This document shows, piece by piece, positions 1 to 10,432 of a DNA stretch of 64,000 nt; the first letter of the stretch is position 1; every line of letters starts with the position of its first letter. This stretch comes from Amborella trichopoda (taxonomy: Eukaryota; Streptophyta; Magnoliopsida; Amborellales; Amborellaceae): NCBI RefSeq assembly GCF_000471905.2, contig NW_006497609.1, positions 50,331-114,330 of the forward strand, written 5' to 3'. The translations under genes were made by a program, and so were the position numbers. The notes under the pieces were generated by a model. That model was not told where the DNA came from, did no database searches, and saw only the letters and a list, made by a program, of their open reading frames with translations.

Positions 1-87
1 CGTTAACGTTAACGTTAACCGTTAACGTTACGTTACGTTACGTTACGTTACTTACGTACGTTACGTACGTACTACGTACCTCGTCTC

Positions 88-163
<76 letters not shown>
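1..163. repeat. compound microsatellite (CGTTAA/CGTTA/CGTA then CT)
   Basis: The window opens with shifting short units: CGTTAA, then CGTTA, then CGTA-rich, then CGTCT, ending in an unbroken CT run from about 86 to 163. Each unit looks like a slipped version of the one before. No gene is visible. The array may continue to the left of the window. Confidence 0.9.
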
Positions 164-166
<3 letters not shown>

Positions 167-224
167 GTGTTTGTTTTTCTAAAATATTTCTGAGAAAGAA
201 ATCTTTTCTAATTTTTCAAAAGTT

Positions 225-830
225 CCAGGTTTGAATATATATTATATTCATATTATTATATTATATACTATATAAATATATTATATTAACTAAATAGTAT
301 TATATATATAATATTTTATATTATAAATAACATATTTATTATATTAAATATTTTATATATAACAATAATATATTATTATTATATATAATATATGAGTAAT
401 GATCATAGAGAACCATCCCCTACCCATACGTGTAGGACCTCAAAAGATCACTATTAAAGTTGGTACGGATATCTAGAAAAGTTAGCACATGGGTGTGGGA
501 CTTGACTTTTCTATAGTTCCGTGCCAAATTTAATGGTGATCTTTGGGGTCCCACACACATGGGTGGGGGAGGGTCCTATAAGATTATTTCTCATAATATA
601 TATTCATAATATATAGATATCTTCTATTATATTATAATAGATATTTTATTATATGTTATACATAATACAAAATAAGCTAATAAACTATAAATTTCATTTT
701 ATTATATATTATATAATATTACATAGATTATATATTTATATTTATATTATTTATACATATATATATAATATTTATTATATTATTATATATGATTTATATA
801 TATTATATTATAAGCAAATTCTGTTGACTC
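225..830. repeat. AT-rich low-complexity block
   Basis: Almost pure A/T (TATA, ATTAT and AATATA mixtures) on both sides of a GC-richer hairpin element at 393-593. Open frames read here are low-complexity strings of Tyr, Ile and Leu and are not credible genes. Confidence 0.85.
393..593. mobile_element. hairpin miniature inverted-repeat element (MITE)
   Basis: A 201 bp segment folds back on itself almost end to end. The left end TGAGTAATGATC pairs with the right end GATTATTTCTCA, and the inner arms (for example ACCCATACGTGTAGGACC against GGGTCCCACACACATGGGT) also pair. It sits inside TA-rich sequence, with TAATATA next to both ends as a possible target duplication. That duplication is weak evidence in such DNA, so I do not assign a superfamily. 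Confidence 0.65.
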
Positions 831-1749
831 ATTGAAAAATTAAAATGGCATAATTCTATATTTGCTGTGAGATTATTGTAGGGGTTAGAAACACTATGTG
901 TAACTACATGTAACATCTATTATATGTTAATCATGAAATTGGTGTGTAATTTTATCGGTGATTCATTCTCTGCTCCATACCTTTCTACTATAAATTATGA
1001 AAAATCCCAAGAGTGTGCCATGAAGATCATCGTTAATTCCTCAATTGTGAATTTAATATTGTGATGTTATTATCACTTAGGATGGAGATTACCTCTGTGG
1101 ATCCGTAATGTGATATATCATACCCCATGCCTTTGGTACTTGATTGCTTAGAGATAGATTCTTGGATAAGAGAAAAAGCACAAACATATTGGAGCTTATG
1201 GATTTGGAGAGTAGAAAAAGATAAAAGACAGAATCATATGGCCTTGAGGGTAGAGATTTAGATTTTTTATATTAAATAGCAAAGGATAGTGACAATATAT
1301 TCTGATTTGAATAGCAATCTACCATCATCAGTAAAATAATAATAATAATAATAATAATAAATAAGAAAAGATCATGAAAATAAATCCTTCCATTCTCATG
1401 CCTATCTCATCTTAAAATAAAATCTTCAAAATTACAAAAACTTGACAAAAATATCGGAAGAAGGGGTCACCATAAATCGGTCTATTCATCTTAAATAACA
1501 TTAATAGTTTCCCTTAATAATACTATATAAGCCGATGTCTATGCCGTTTAAGCTTTGGAACATAATGATAATATATAAAGTGACAGGAGGCCCAAATATA
1601 TATAGATGATGTCCAAAAATATTAGATGGATATCTCAATTTATCTATGAGCAAAATCCTAAAATTTTTTATCCAAAATTTCACTACAAAAAATCAAAAGG
1701 ATGATACGAAGATCATACCATAACCATCAAAATTCTTGACATATACTTG
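831..1749. other. gene-free stretch, nothing specific recognised
   Basis: Moderately AT-rich unique-looking sequence with a short AAT microsatellite at about 1335-1363. No long open frame, RNA gene or recognisable element end was found, apart from the start of the long-inverted-repeat element at about 1750. Confidence 0.5.
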
Positions 1750-3078
1750 ACTTCTCACTTCAAATAACCAATTTTTTTGTATCTTCTAAGCCCGTCGACC
1801 CAAATAACCTAATTTGCTCATATATAATTGACCCAAACAAAATATGAAATGACCTTTCTCTTTCTCTCTTTCAAGAAGGACCATACTGTCTCTCTCTAAA
1901 ACCCACACAACATCTTTCTCCTCTCCCTCTCTAAAATTCACAGCTCTCAAGCCCTATCTCTCTATAACGTCTCGCTCTCTAAAAAAACTGCAACAGTGCT
2001 AAAGCAACAAATATTCATTGACCACCTCTCTCTTTTGCGTACCTTTTGTCAAATATGAGATCCGATTTGCAGGACTGGGAAATCCTCAATGAAGAGGATG
2101 GCTCGTTCCAATCCATGGAAATCTCTCAATAGCTCACTTTCAATCATGTTGGCTTCCTCAATGTCAACTACTTTGTCTGCCCCATTCACTTTCCCCGGCT
2201 CCGCCAAATTAGAGAAGAAAAACCTCATGACCTCCTCTAGATTTAGCAAAGAAGGAAAACCCAATTGTCGGTTCTGTAGTGGAGAAAGACCCCCACTTGA
2301 TTTAGTATAATTGATAGAACAGAAGGTCTCAGCAATGGAGATTAAAGAGTGCAACAGTCCCCTTGTAATTTCCCTTGAAAACCATAACGGGAAGGGATCA
2401 GACCCAATTTCTCAGGTGTTCCTCTAGAAACCCAATTTTTTCGACACAACATGGACAGGCATCGCTCGATTGAATTGGTTACAGAGGAAAATCAATGGAA
2501 AGTATAGATTTAGAGAGAGAGGGAGAGAGAGAGAGAAAGAGAATAACATAAATTTGTAATATACTAATCACTGAAGTCATGACTGTTCAAAGAGGAAGAG
2601 AATTGGATTCTATTCGAGCTCTGCGAGATTGGCAGTGGTACAAGGCCTATAGAGGATGAATGCTTTGGCCCTGTTGCGCTACTCTCCTTTTCTTTCTTTC
2701 TTTTTTTTTTTTTATTGATTGATTTTTTTTATTTTTTTTTAAGAAATACGTTGTAGAGAGTTGGGGGTTTGAGAGCTTTGTCGGTTTTAGAGAGAGATAT
2801 TGTGTGGGATTTAGAGAGAGAGAGAGATATTGTGTGGGCTTTAGAGAGAGAGAGATACGTTATTGAGAGTTGGGAGGTTTGGGAGCTGTATCGGTTTTAG
2901 AGAGAGGTGTGGATTTTAGAGAGAGGAGAGACGTTACTCCCCTATCTTTTGAGAGAGAGAAGGAGAGTCGTTTTATAATTTGTTTGGGTCAATTATATAT
3001 GGTCAAATTTGAGTTTAAGGGTTGGATGATACAAAAGATTGGAATCATATGTTGCAAAAAAGGTTTTGAAACTTAACA
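1750..3078. mobile_element. long-inverted-repeat element with internal gene-like frame (Pack-MULE-like)
   Basis: About 240 bp at the left (roughly 1750-1990) is repeated in inverted orientation at the right (roughly 2745-3078). Shared landmarks include CATATATAATTGACCCAAAC in both arms, the TTTGTATC block outside it, and many CTCTCTCTAAA blocks inside. The unit between the arms is about 750 bp and carries a minus-strand gene-like frame. Long inverted arms around a non-transposase gene fragment are the hallmark of Mutator-like Pack-MULEs. I could not fix the outermost base or a 9 bp target duplication, so the ends are approximate. A derived foldback of other origin is the alternative. Confidence 0.6.
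2049..2415 (-). pseudogene. gene-like frame inside the long-inverted-repeat element
   Basis: The minus strand stays open for about 120 codons, from a stop near 2415 to a stop at 2049. It contains no ATG near its left end; the first suitable codon near 2354 is TTG. The composition is protein-like (mixed, with charged stretches such as DKVVDIEEANMIESELLRDF) rather than low-complexity, unlike most open frames nearby. I do not recognise the family. The missing start codon and the position between long inverted repeats suggest a captured exon of a host gene rather than a complete gene. Whether it is transcribed cannot be told from sequence alone. Confidence 0.4.
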
Positions 3079-4021
3079 TCGGTTGGAAAATAAACTAAAA
3101 TGGGCAATAGAGAGAAATGTTCTCTACTCTTCACGTACAAATTTTAGAAAAGAGTTGGATAAAAAAAATTCTCCAATTTCTCAATAGGATATGTAAACAA
3201 TATCTCTATCTTCCTAAAATCTCTACTTTCCTTCTCTCTTTTTAAAATTTTTTCTCTACACACACAAAATTTTAGTCTCTCTTTTCTTCTAGACAGGGGT
3301 ATATATCCTACAACTTCTATAATATTAGGTTCCTTTCTTATTTTCGCGACACATATCTGCCCCTTAACTCTTACGTAATAATGTAGTAGAAACTAATAAT
3401 ATGCATATGCGTTGCACGTGATATTTAATTTTAATGACTGAAACATGTTTATTATTGATAAATATTTTCAATAAAACATTATCTTAGATATTATTGAATT
3501 TTATCCTCATAATTGGATAATTTTATTAAATAATTATGATTTGTTTAAAACCATGAAAGAAAGAAATAAATCAGATATACTATTTGTGATAAAATAAGAT
3601 AGCGGGTACCAAAAAGATTGTAAAAGCTATTTTAAATAGAGGAATCTTTAAAATTGAATATTATATCAAATAATTATAATTAATACATTATATTAAAAAT
3701 ATTTACTTAACACATATCCATTTGGCACAAATTAAAACATAAACAATTAAATAATTCAAATTGCATAAATAAAAGTGATAGTGAATTTTTTCAATTTCGT
3801 TGTGGATGTTAGAAGTTGCAAAAAAAAGAAAAACGCAATATAAAATACAAAAAAAAAAATTATAACATTATTTTTTGAAATACCTTTTTTTACAAAAAGG
3901 AATTTATTTTCCATTATGTTATAATTTGAATTATGTTGTCTTATATTATTTTCAGTTATTTATATAATAAACTATAATTATTTATACATTTAGGCTCAGT
4001 TTTTTGGCAAGAAATAATTTA
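3079..4021. other. AT-rich gene-free stretch
   Basis: AT-rich sequence with no credible coding frame, no clear repeat ends and no RNA gene. It leads into the direct duplication that starts at 4022. Confidence 0.5.
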
Positions 4022-4457
4022 TTTACTAATAGATATTATAATTTTGATTATATTAATTACAAAAACACTTAAAAAGATGATTTATTTGTATTGATATTAT
4101 TTTTTAAAATAGTATATTATAATTTACTTAAAAAAGAATATATTTACTTATATATTATAATTTCAATGCTAAATTGGTGAATACATTTCAGCATAGTCAG
4201 TACACATACATAGAGGTATAGTTTCAAGAAAACAAAGTTTAGAGATGTATTCATATTATGCATCTATTCTCATAGAGAATTTTCCTATTTTGTCAACAAT
4301 TTAACGGTTTCCCATTTTTCAACTATTCTAACTTATGTGAAGGATTGGGGAAAAAATCATTCATTGAAAATTTCGTTAAAAACTATTGCAAAGAAATAGG
4401 AAATTTTTAAAACTATTAATAAGCTTACCTCTAGCTGCCCATGTAAATTATGTGATT
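4022..4457 (+). repeat. direct duplication, copy 1 (~430 bp)
   Basis: Starts TTTACTAATAGATATTATAA and ends near GCCCATGTAAATTATGTGAT. The same block recurs at 4610-5031 in the same order with small indels and substitutions. The copies look roughly 80-85% identical by eye, so the duplication is not recent. No coding capacity. Confidence 0.8.
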
Positions 4458-4609
4458 TGCGAAAAAATCATCAAAGGTAAGCCATAGGGAAGAACAATGT
4501 TAGAATATCAAAATTTTTTGGCAACAAATAATCTAGTGTCTGTTGGTTGACCAGGATCTTAATGAACCACTCGGTTATTTCCTATTCGTACCTTACTTTA
4601 TTCCGTTCC

Positions 4610-5031
4610 TTTACTAATAGATATTATAATTTTGATTACATTAATTACAAAAGCATTTAAAAATATTATTTATTTGTATTGATATTATTTTTTAAGATAG
4701 TATATTATAATTTACCAAAAACAATAAATTTACTAATATATTATAATTTCAATGTTAAATTAGTGAATATATTTTCAACATAGCCAGTATCCACATAGAG
4801 ATATAGTTCCAAAAAAATAAAGTTTAGAGATGCACTCATAGTATGCATCTATGCTCATAGAGAATTTCCTATTTTGTCAATAATTTGTTATTTTTTAACC
4901 ATTCCAACACATGTGAATGAATGAGGAAAATTTTATTCATCGAAAATTCCATAAAAACCATATCAAGGAAAGAGAAAATTAAAAAAAATATTAATAAGCT
5001 CAGCTCTAGTTGCCCATTTAAATTACGTGAT
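4610..5031 (+). repeat. direct duplication, copy 2 (~420 bp)
   Basis: Second copy of the 4022-4457 block, same strand. The two are separated by about 150 bp that is not shared. They could be LTR-like ends of a decayed miniature element, but no priming site or TG/CA boundary was found, so a simple segmental duplication fits better. Confidence 0.8.
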
Positions 5032-5141
5032 CAAATTAAAAATAAACTAAAAGTGAAATAGTAAAGTAACTAACTATGCAACACAATCACCCTGAAGCAG
5101 TAGCCAAAGTGAGAAAATAATGTCAAGCGGAATGAATCATA

Positions 5142-5235
5142 GAGGGTGTGATGTCATCTACATGGGGTACGACATCACCCACATGGAGTATTAAATGCCT
5201 CTAGTATGCTCCATGAAGGTCATGTCACACCCCTC
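5142..5235. repeat. short foldback
   Basis: GAGGGTGTGATGTCAT at the left pairs with GTCATGTCACACCCCTC at the right, and inner ACATGG/CCATG blocks extend the stem. About 94 bp in all. It may be a very small inverted-repeat transposon remnant. Confidence 0.55.
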
Positions 5236-5499
5236 ATAATGACCAAAAATATCTTTATTAAAAAAAATGCTCTATATACAAAACAAATATATAAAAGTGT
5301 AAAAAATTTGTTGAGTAGAATAATAAATTACTCCATAGTATGAGCACCCTAACGTAACCCCTTAATTATTGTATATATATAATTTCCTCATTCCATTAAA
5401 CAAATACCTAGTATTCAATCACACTTAAAAAGATATGCATATTTTTTCATTCACTATATTATGTTTTAATAATATATCCATCTGTAATGCATTTTGTAT

Positions 5500-6240
5500 T
5501 AACAGGGTGCTTGCCGGTATTATTTATCTCGAGATACAACTCAGTTTTGACTATGCCGAGTAAGTACCAAATTCGAGTTTTTAAACATGGTTTTAATGTA
5601 CCCCAACAAATATAGGGGGTTATATTGAGGATTGATGTCGTGTATTATGGGGAAATAGATCTATTACAGTAGAGTCAAAAGGACGACTCCGGAGGGCCGT
5701 TAAAAGCTCGGAGGAGTGTCTAGCTAGGTAGACTCGGTTGATTCCGCCCCCAAGGAAACTTTCGAATATCCGTACATGGGATTCGATATATATCTCTACT
5801 TTGGGTATTTCGGAAATTTGTACCATCTATCTGAGACTCGATATACATTGTTGCCATTCAGCATATATTGTTGCGATGTGATTCATTTAGGGTTACGAGA
5901 AAAACATAGATCTCTTTGTAATCGGAGAACAAAGAGGCGTGAGGAAAAGGGTTATTGTAACCATATTCTTATTGTAACCCTATTCTCCATTGTCAGTAAA
6001 GAAGCTTTCATCTCCCGTAGACATAAGTATGTTACCGAACCACGTATATCGTTGCATTGTGGTTGGTTGTTTCTTTCTTTCTTTTGTGTTTTGTTTTTGC
6101 TTTCTTGTTTTCGTGGATTGTTTTTCGTTTCTACAAGTTATTGAGAGAGAGCATCGTTGATACTCGTCATGACAAAGCACAATAAACTTTGTGTCGTTGA
6201 AATATGTTGCAATAGTAAACAGTGTTTTAAAACCCACCGT
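5500..6240 (+). mobile_element. possible LTR relic
   Basis: The segment near 5990-6060 (CATCTCCCGTAGACATAAG followed by TTACCGAACCACGTATATC) resembles the LTR tail of the copia fossil at 38.5-43.7 kb, which reads CTTCCATGGATGTAGGCATC then GAATCACGTATATGC. That pattern is common at the U5 end of plant copia LTRs. No priming site follows and no partner LTR was found, so this could be a solo or truncated LTR. The boundaries are guesses. Confidence 0.3.
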
Positions 6241-7598
6241 TCCTGAAGATCAACCCATTCTTTTTGTGCCTAAGATCTTACAATTTTCAAAATAATTGGA
6301 GCTACACGTCCTTTCCATTTCTAGTCATTTTTAATCAATAGTTCTTGTGTTTCCATATGTCTTATTGAGACTTCGAAAAATGGATTCATTTCTTTTCTAA
6401 AAAAAACACATACAAGATTTAGTCGCCACAAAAAGAATGAGGGTAACCCCAACATAAACTAATTCATAAAATAGAAATACATGTTCTATTTAGAAGTATT
6501 TGTGACTTGCTATCCCTTGCATACCACACAAAGAATTAGCTTTTTGTAGGGGGTGGCAGGTCGGGTGTCCGGGCTTGGCCCGATCAGGCCGGCCTTAAAA
6601 GATTGGAGCACTGGCTACAAAATGTGGCCTTAGGGCTAGGCTACGACCCGGCCACCATGAGCCGTAGGCGAGGCTATTGGGCCAGGGCCAAGACAGGGCT
6701 AGCGTAGTTCGGCTTGGCCTGAACTTTTATAAATATACACTTTTTCATTCCTGAGTAACCTAATTAATCTTAATGCCAGTTTTGACGAGGCAGTTTTAAC
6801 AACTACGTGACAGCTCGTCAAAACTCCCAATGCCTTTTAAGGTGAATAAAGATAAGAGTTACAATTTGGATATCAACTCCTATAAGTCATTAATTATTAT
6901 AATTAATTCTATGAGGTAGGGACTCCATAAAATAGAGGGTTTCTTACGGACCGGAATGGAAAAGAGATGAAGGGTTACTCACATTGGACACCCGTCACAA
7001 TGGGGTTTGGCCTATAGGATTTAGATTAGCACTCCATACTTGTTGTGTAGTTTGGGGCAGATCCAAGTATCGGCAATCCTATCAATGAGTTCTTTTTTTT
7101 TCTTTATATTGTATTTATTTTTTGTTTTTGCAAGGACGAACATATGGTTCATAGAAAGACTAAATCATTCAAATCAGTATGAGAGTCCAATTACATTGAA
7201 TTGCTGGAATCCATGTTATATATTTAAATCAGGTTGACCTCCTTGTTCTCTCATAATATAGCCCCCATGCCATTGAGCTCTCCGTTTCTCCTTAGTCTGC
7301 ATAGAAAAAAAATGTAGAATTGGTGCCATCAATTCATCAAAAAAGTTGGGATTACTAAATGAGAAATAGTATAATGAATGTAATAGTATCAGTGATCCGT
7401 ATAGGGAATCGGCATGGACAAAACCTGTGTTTGAGAAGCTATTGGTAGCATCTCTGTCCCCTCGCTTTTATATTTTTCCTTCTTTTCAAACTTAAGCCTT
7501 GTCCTCTCTGCCTTTTATATATTTTTATTTTTTAAAATTAAGCATGTCCCCTCCCTTTTATATGATTGTGACCCTCTTTATATAAAAGAAAATTCTTA
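6241..7598. other. gene-free stretch with a GGCC-rich patch
   Basis: A patch at about 6545-6725 is rich in GGCC, GGGC and GGCCCGG and stands out from the AT-rich surroundings. A similar patch occurs at 21210-21480. Such patches often belong to non-autonomous DNA transposons, but no paired ends were found. The rest shows nothing recognisable. Confidence 0.4.
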
Positions 7599-8584
7599 GG
7601 GGAAATTACGTACATATTCATTATAGTTTGCATTGTTATAAACTACTAAATAGTTTTCGTTATTCTCTATGTGTCCGTTTTTTTCATGTCATAACGAAAA
7701 TTAAAAAAAAAAACAATTTTTCTTTTTTTCAGTTAACAACTGAATTCAAATCAAACCAATTTCGATTTTTGAAAAACCCAAAATTCAAAAGTTTTCATTG
7801 TTGATGATATGAAAATTGACATAACCGAAATTTTTTTCGTAGGTACTACCCTTTTTCGGTTGTTGAACAACCGAATTGAATGGGTTGTTTTCGGTTGTTT
7901 TTTCTGAATTCAATGGTTTTCAGTTGTTTTTTCGGTTGTTGGTTTTGGATTGTTGAACATTCGAATTCAATGGTTTTTCGGTCGTTCTATACCCTTCTTT
8001 ACCCACACTTTACCCATCTTTTTCCTTTAAATTCTATAGGGAAGAGTTTAAACCCACTCAATATAAGATATAGAGTGAGAATGAATAAACACAGGAGAGA
8101 GTTTAGATAAACATAGGGGAGAGTTTAAAGGGTAGGAAAGAGTTTAAACTCACCCAATCTAATGTATAGAGAGAATAGATAAATATTTGGTTTAAACCTT
8201 TGTCCATTATCACTTTTAACGGTTTATCCCATATTCTCTCTTATGTTTATCCATTCTCTCTCTATGCCTCAAGGTTTAAACTCTTTACTGTATGGATAAA
8301 CATCCAAAAGAGTTTAAAGGCTACAAGGACTAATCTACGTAGATAAACATTGAAAAGAGTTTAAAGAGAAAAGACGAGTAAAAAGTGGTTAAAGAAGGGT
8401 ATAGAGGATTTAGGTTGTTAAACAACTGAAAATCCATTGAAATCGGTTGTTGAAAAAGGGTAAAATTGTTTTTATTTATTTATTTTCGTTATGGCATAAA
8501 AAAACAGACAGATAGGTAATACCAAAAGCTATTCAATAGTTTTGTAATAACGCAAACTATGATGGATATGTACATAATTTTTCC
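7599..8584. mobile_element. 986 bp foldback element with long terminal inverted repeats (Mutator-like)
   Basis: The left end GGGGAAATTACGTACATATT pairs with the right end GTACATAATTTTTCC. Pairing continues inward through CATAGTTTGC, CATAACGAAAA, CAATTTT and TATACCCTTCTTTA blocks, so nearly the whole element is an imperfect palindrome. The flanks AAATTCTTA (7590-7598) and AAAATTTTA (8585-8593) match at 7 of 9 positions, consistent with the 9 bp duplication of Mutator-like elements. There is no transposase, so it is non-autonomous. Inner GAGTTTAAA repeats recur several times. Confidence 0.7.
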
Positions 8585-8910
8585 AAAATTTTATATAAAT
8601 GTGAAACTATAACCAATCAAATTATGGCGCACTTCAAATTTTTCATTAGAAGAGGTTGTTTTGATGTCCAAATATCTTCAAATTGATCATCTCGGCCTCA
8701 CAATACATATACAGGAGAAAAAAAATGGATTTCAAGTTTTGAAAATAGTCCATCTTATAATATATTTTTGTTTCTTCAATTTTTTAGATTTTCAAATTTT
8801 TATGTTTGAAGCTTTAAATTTTATAATGAAAAATAAAAATATATTTTAAAACTATTACAAAGATTTTCAGCATTAAAATCACATTAATTGTTTAAGGCCT
8901 CCTCTCTACA
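8585..8910 (+). mobile_element. partial Mutator-like MITE, family 1
   Basis: Shares TTAGAAGAGGTTGTTTTGATG, AAATTGATCATCTCG and ATGGATTTCAAGTTTTGAAA with the intact copies at 21878 and 59452. It begins exactly where the foldback at 7599-8584 ends, so its left tip is missing or was disrupted by that insertion. Its right tip is decayed. Confidence 0.6.
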
Positions 8911-9594
8911 CTAAACCACTAAGTCAGACCGCAGCATTTTCTAAACCACTAAGTCAGACCGATGAGACACATCCGACCACTAATACGAGTTTGGGTGGCA
9001 GCGGATGTTGAAAATGGAAAGGTGGGCCATTTGCCACAAGACAAACACATTGATTTATGTGACAGCGAAACTGCAATTGCCATTGCAATCACTAAAGAAA
9101 ATATCACGAGTGGGCCTCACTTGTAGCTTTGTCCGTGTTAAAAAGAGTCAAAATCTTAATAAAGTTAAAAAGAGCAATCTTAATAAAGGGATTCGAAAAC
9201 TGAATGGATGCCTTAAAGTAAAGTATATTTTTGAGGTTTTTTTTTATAGAAAAAGTATGAATATGAAATTTGGGGTGTATCATCTTCTCATTGAGACGCA
9301 CTTATAAAAATTATTAAAAATAATTTTTTTAATAAAATATAATAATCAAAATACTTTTCAAAACTTTCAAAAATATTTTGATCTTTTTATTTTATATAAA
9401 ATATTTTTTTATATTTTTTGCTAGTGTAAATTTAATAAAGGAATAGACTTCTAAAATTTGGTGTCAAAATAATTTATAATAAAACAAATAAAAAATAAAA
9501 TAATCTAAAGCCGTAACATTATAATTGGGGCAATCTTAGCCCTCTATCCAAAATGGAAGACTCCCCTCCATTCAAAATGGAATAGCTGGATAAA
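8911..9594. other. gene-free stretch with a short duplication
   Basis: CTAAACCACTAAGTCAGACCG occurs twice within 8918-8962. The remainder is AT-rich, with no credible gene. Confidence 0.5.
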
Positions 9595-9860
9595 GGGGAT
9601 AGATAAGACATGATAGAGCTTCTATGCTTTAGAGGAAGCATAAAAAGCTTACCAAAATATTTAAAGGGTGTAGTTGGCATACAGATGCCTTCGTAGCGGG
9701 ATGGATAAGAGAAAAATAGAACTTCTATGCCGTAGAAAAAACATAGAAAGCTTAACAAAAACTTTTATGCTGTAAGAGAAGTATAGAAAGCTTACCAAAA
9801 TATTTAAGAGTGTAGTTGGCATACGGATGCCTCCTTAGGTGTAGAGGTATGGCTCTCCTT
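9595..9860 (+). repeat. local tandem duplication containing MITE-end sequence
   Basis: Two related units of about 110-140 bp each carry GGATAAGA, AAAGCTTACCAAAATATTTA and TGTAGTTGGCATACRGATGCC. The last block matches the inverted-repeat end of the miniature at 30384-30679 (reverse complement CATCCGTATGCCAACTGCAC). GGTGTAGAGGTATGG is then repeated once more at 9838-9873. Confidence 0.55.
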
Positions 9861-10280
9861 AGGTGTAGAGGTATGGTGCCTTTCAAATTTTATCATGGTA
9901 TATAATTTTGATGTAAAATGTTATAAGGATTATCGTAAAATTTATTTTTATATCTAATTATAAAATTTTAAATTTTAAAAAATATTTAAAATCAAGTAAA
10001 TCTATAAGCATATAAAAATCTTGAAAATAAACCGTGTACATAATATGTTATAAAATGTATTATTTTTAAGACTTAAAAACTTTTTATTTTTTATAGTCAT
10101 ACATCTCGATGTCGAGATGATCAATCAAAAGGTTTTTCAACATTAAAACTATTTTTGATTTTTCAACATTAAAACTACTTTTTCTAATGGGTTTTTGAGA
10201 GAGAATCCGTAGTTTATCAGCCTCGATATACTTTTTTTCGTATTTAAATTAGAAAAGAAGCAATGGATGCACCTTTTACA
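9811..10280. mobile_element. Mutator-like MITE, family 2 relic
   Basis: The left part carries GTTGGCATACGGATGCC and GTAGAGGTATGGTGCC, matching the terminal repeat of the 30384-30679 element. The right part ends near ATGGATGCACCTTTTAC. The interior has CATCTCGATGTCGAGATGAT, also present in related copies. The ends are approximate and no clear 9 bp duplication was seen. Confidence 0.4.
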
Positions 10281-10432
10281 AGAAAATATCACAGTCTACA
10301 ATCTTATCTTTGACTCACGTCAGCCCTGTAAAAGTTTTTTGGGCCAGTTCTAGGTATATAGAGAGGCTTCCTCGTCTGGATGTCAATCAGCCGGTTTCAT
10401 CCCCGGCGGTTTCCGATTGTCGTCTGTTGCTC

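Noticed and set aside
1-60. Telomeric repeat at the window edge
   Set aside because: The units are CGTTAA/CGTTA, not the plant telomere TTTAGGG, and they grade into other microsatellites.
1681-1695. CACTA transposon end (CACTACAAAAAATC)
   Set aside because: The start resembles En/Spm ends, but no matching TTTGTAGTG end or sub-terminal repeats were found within the window.
5776-6144. 122-codon plus-strand gene
   Set aside because: Phe/Leu/Cys-rich chance frame overlapping a probable LTR relic; no motif.
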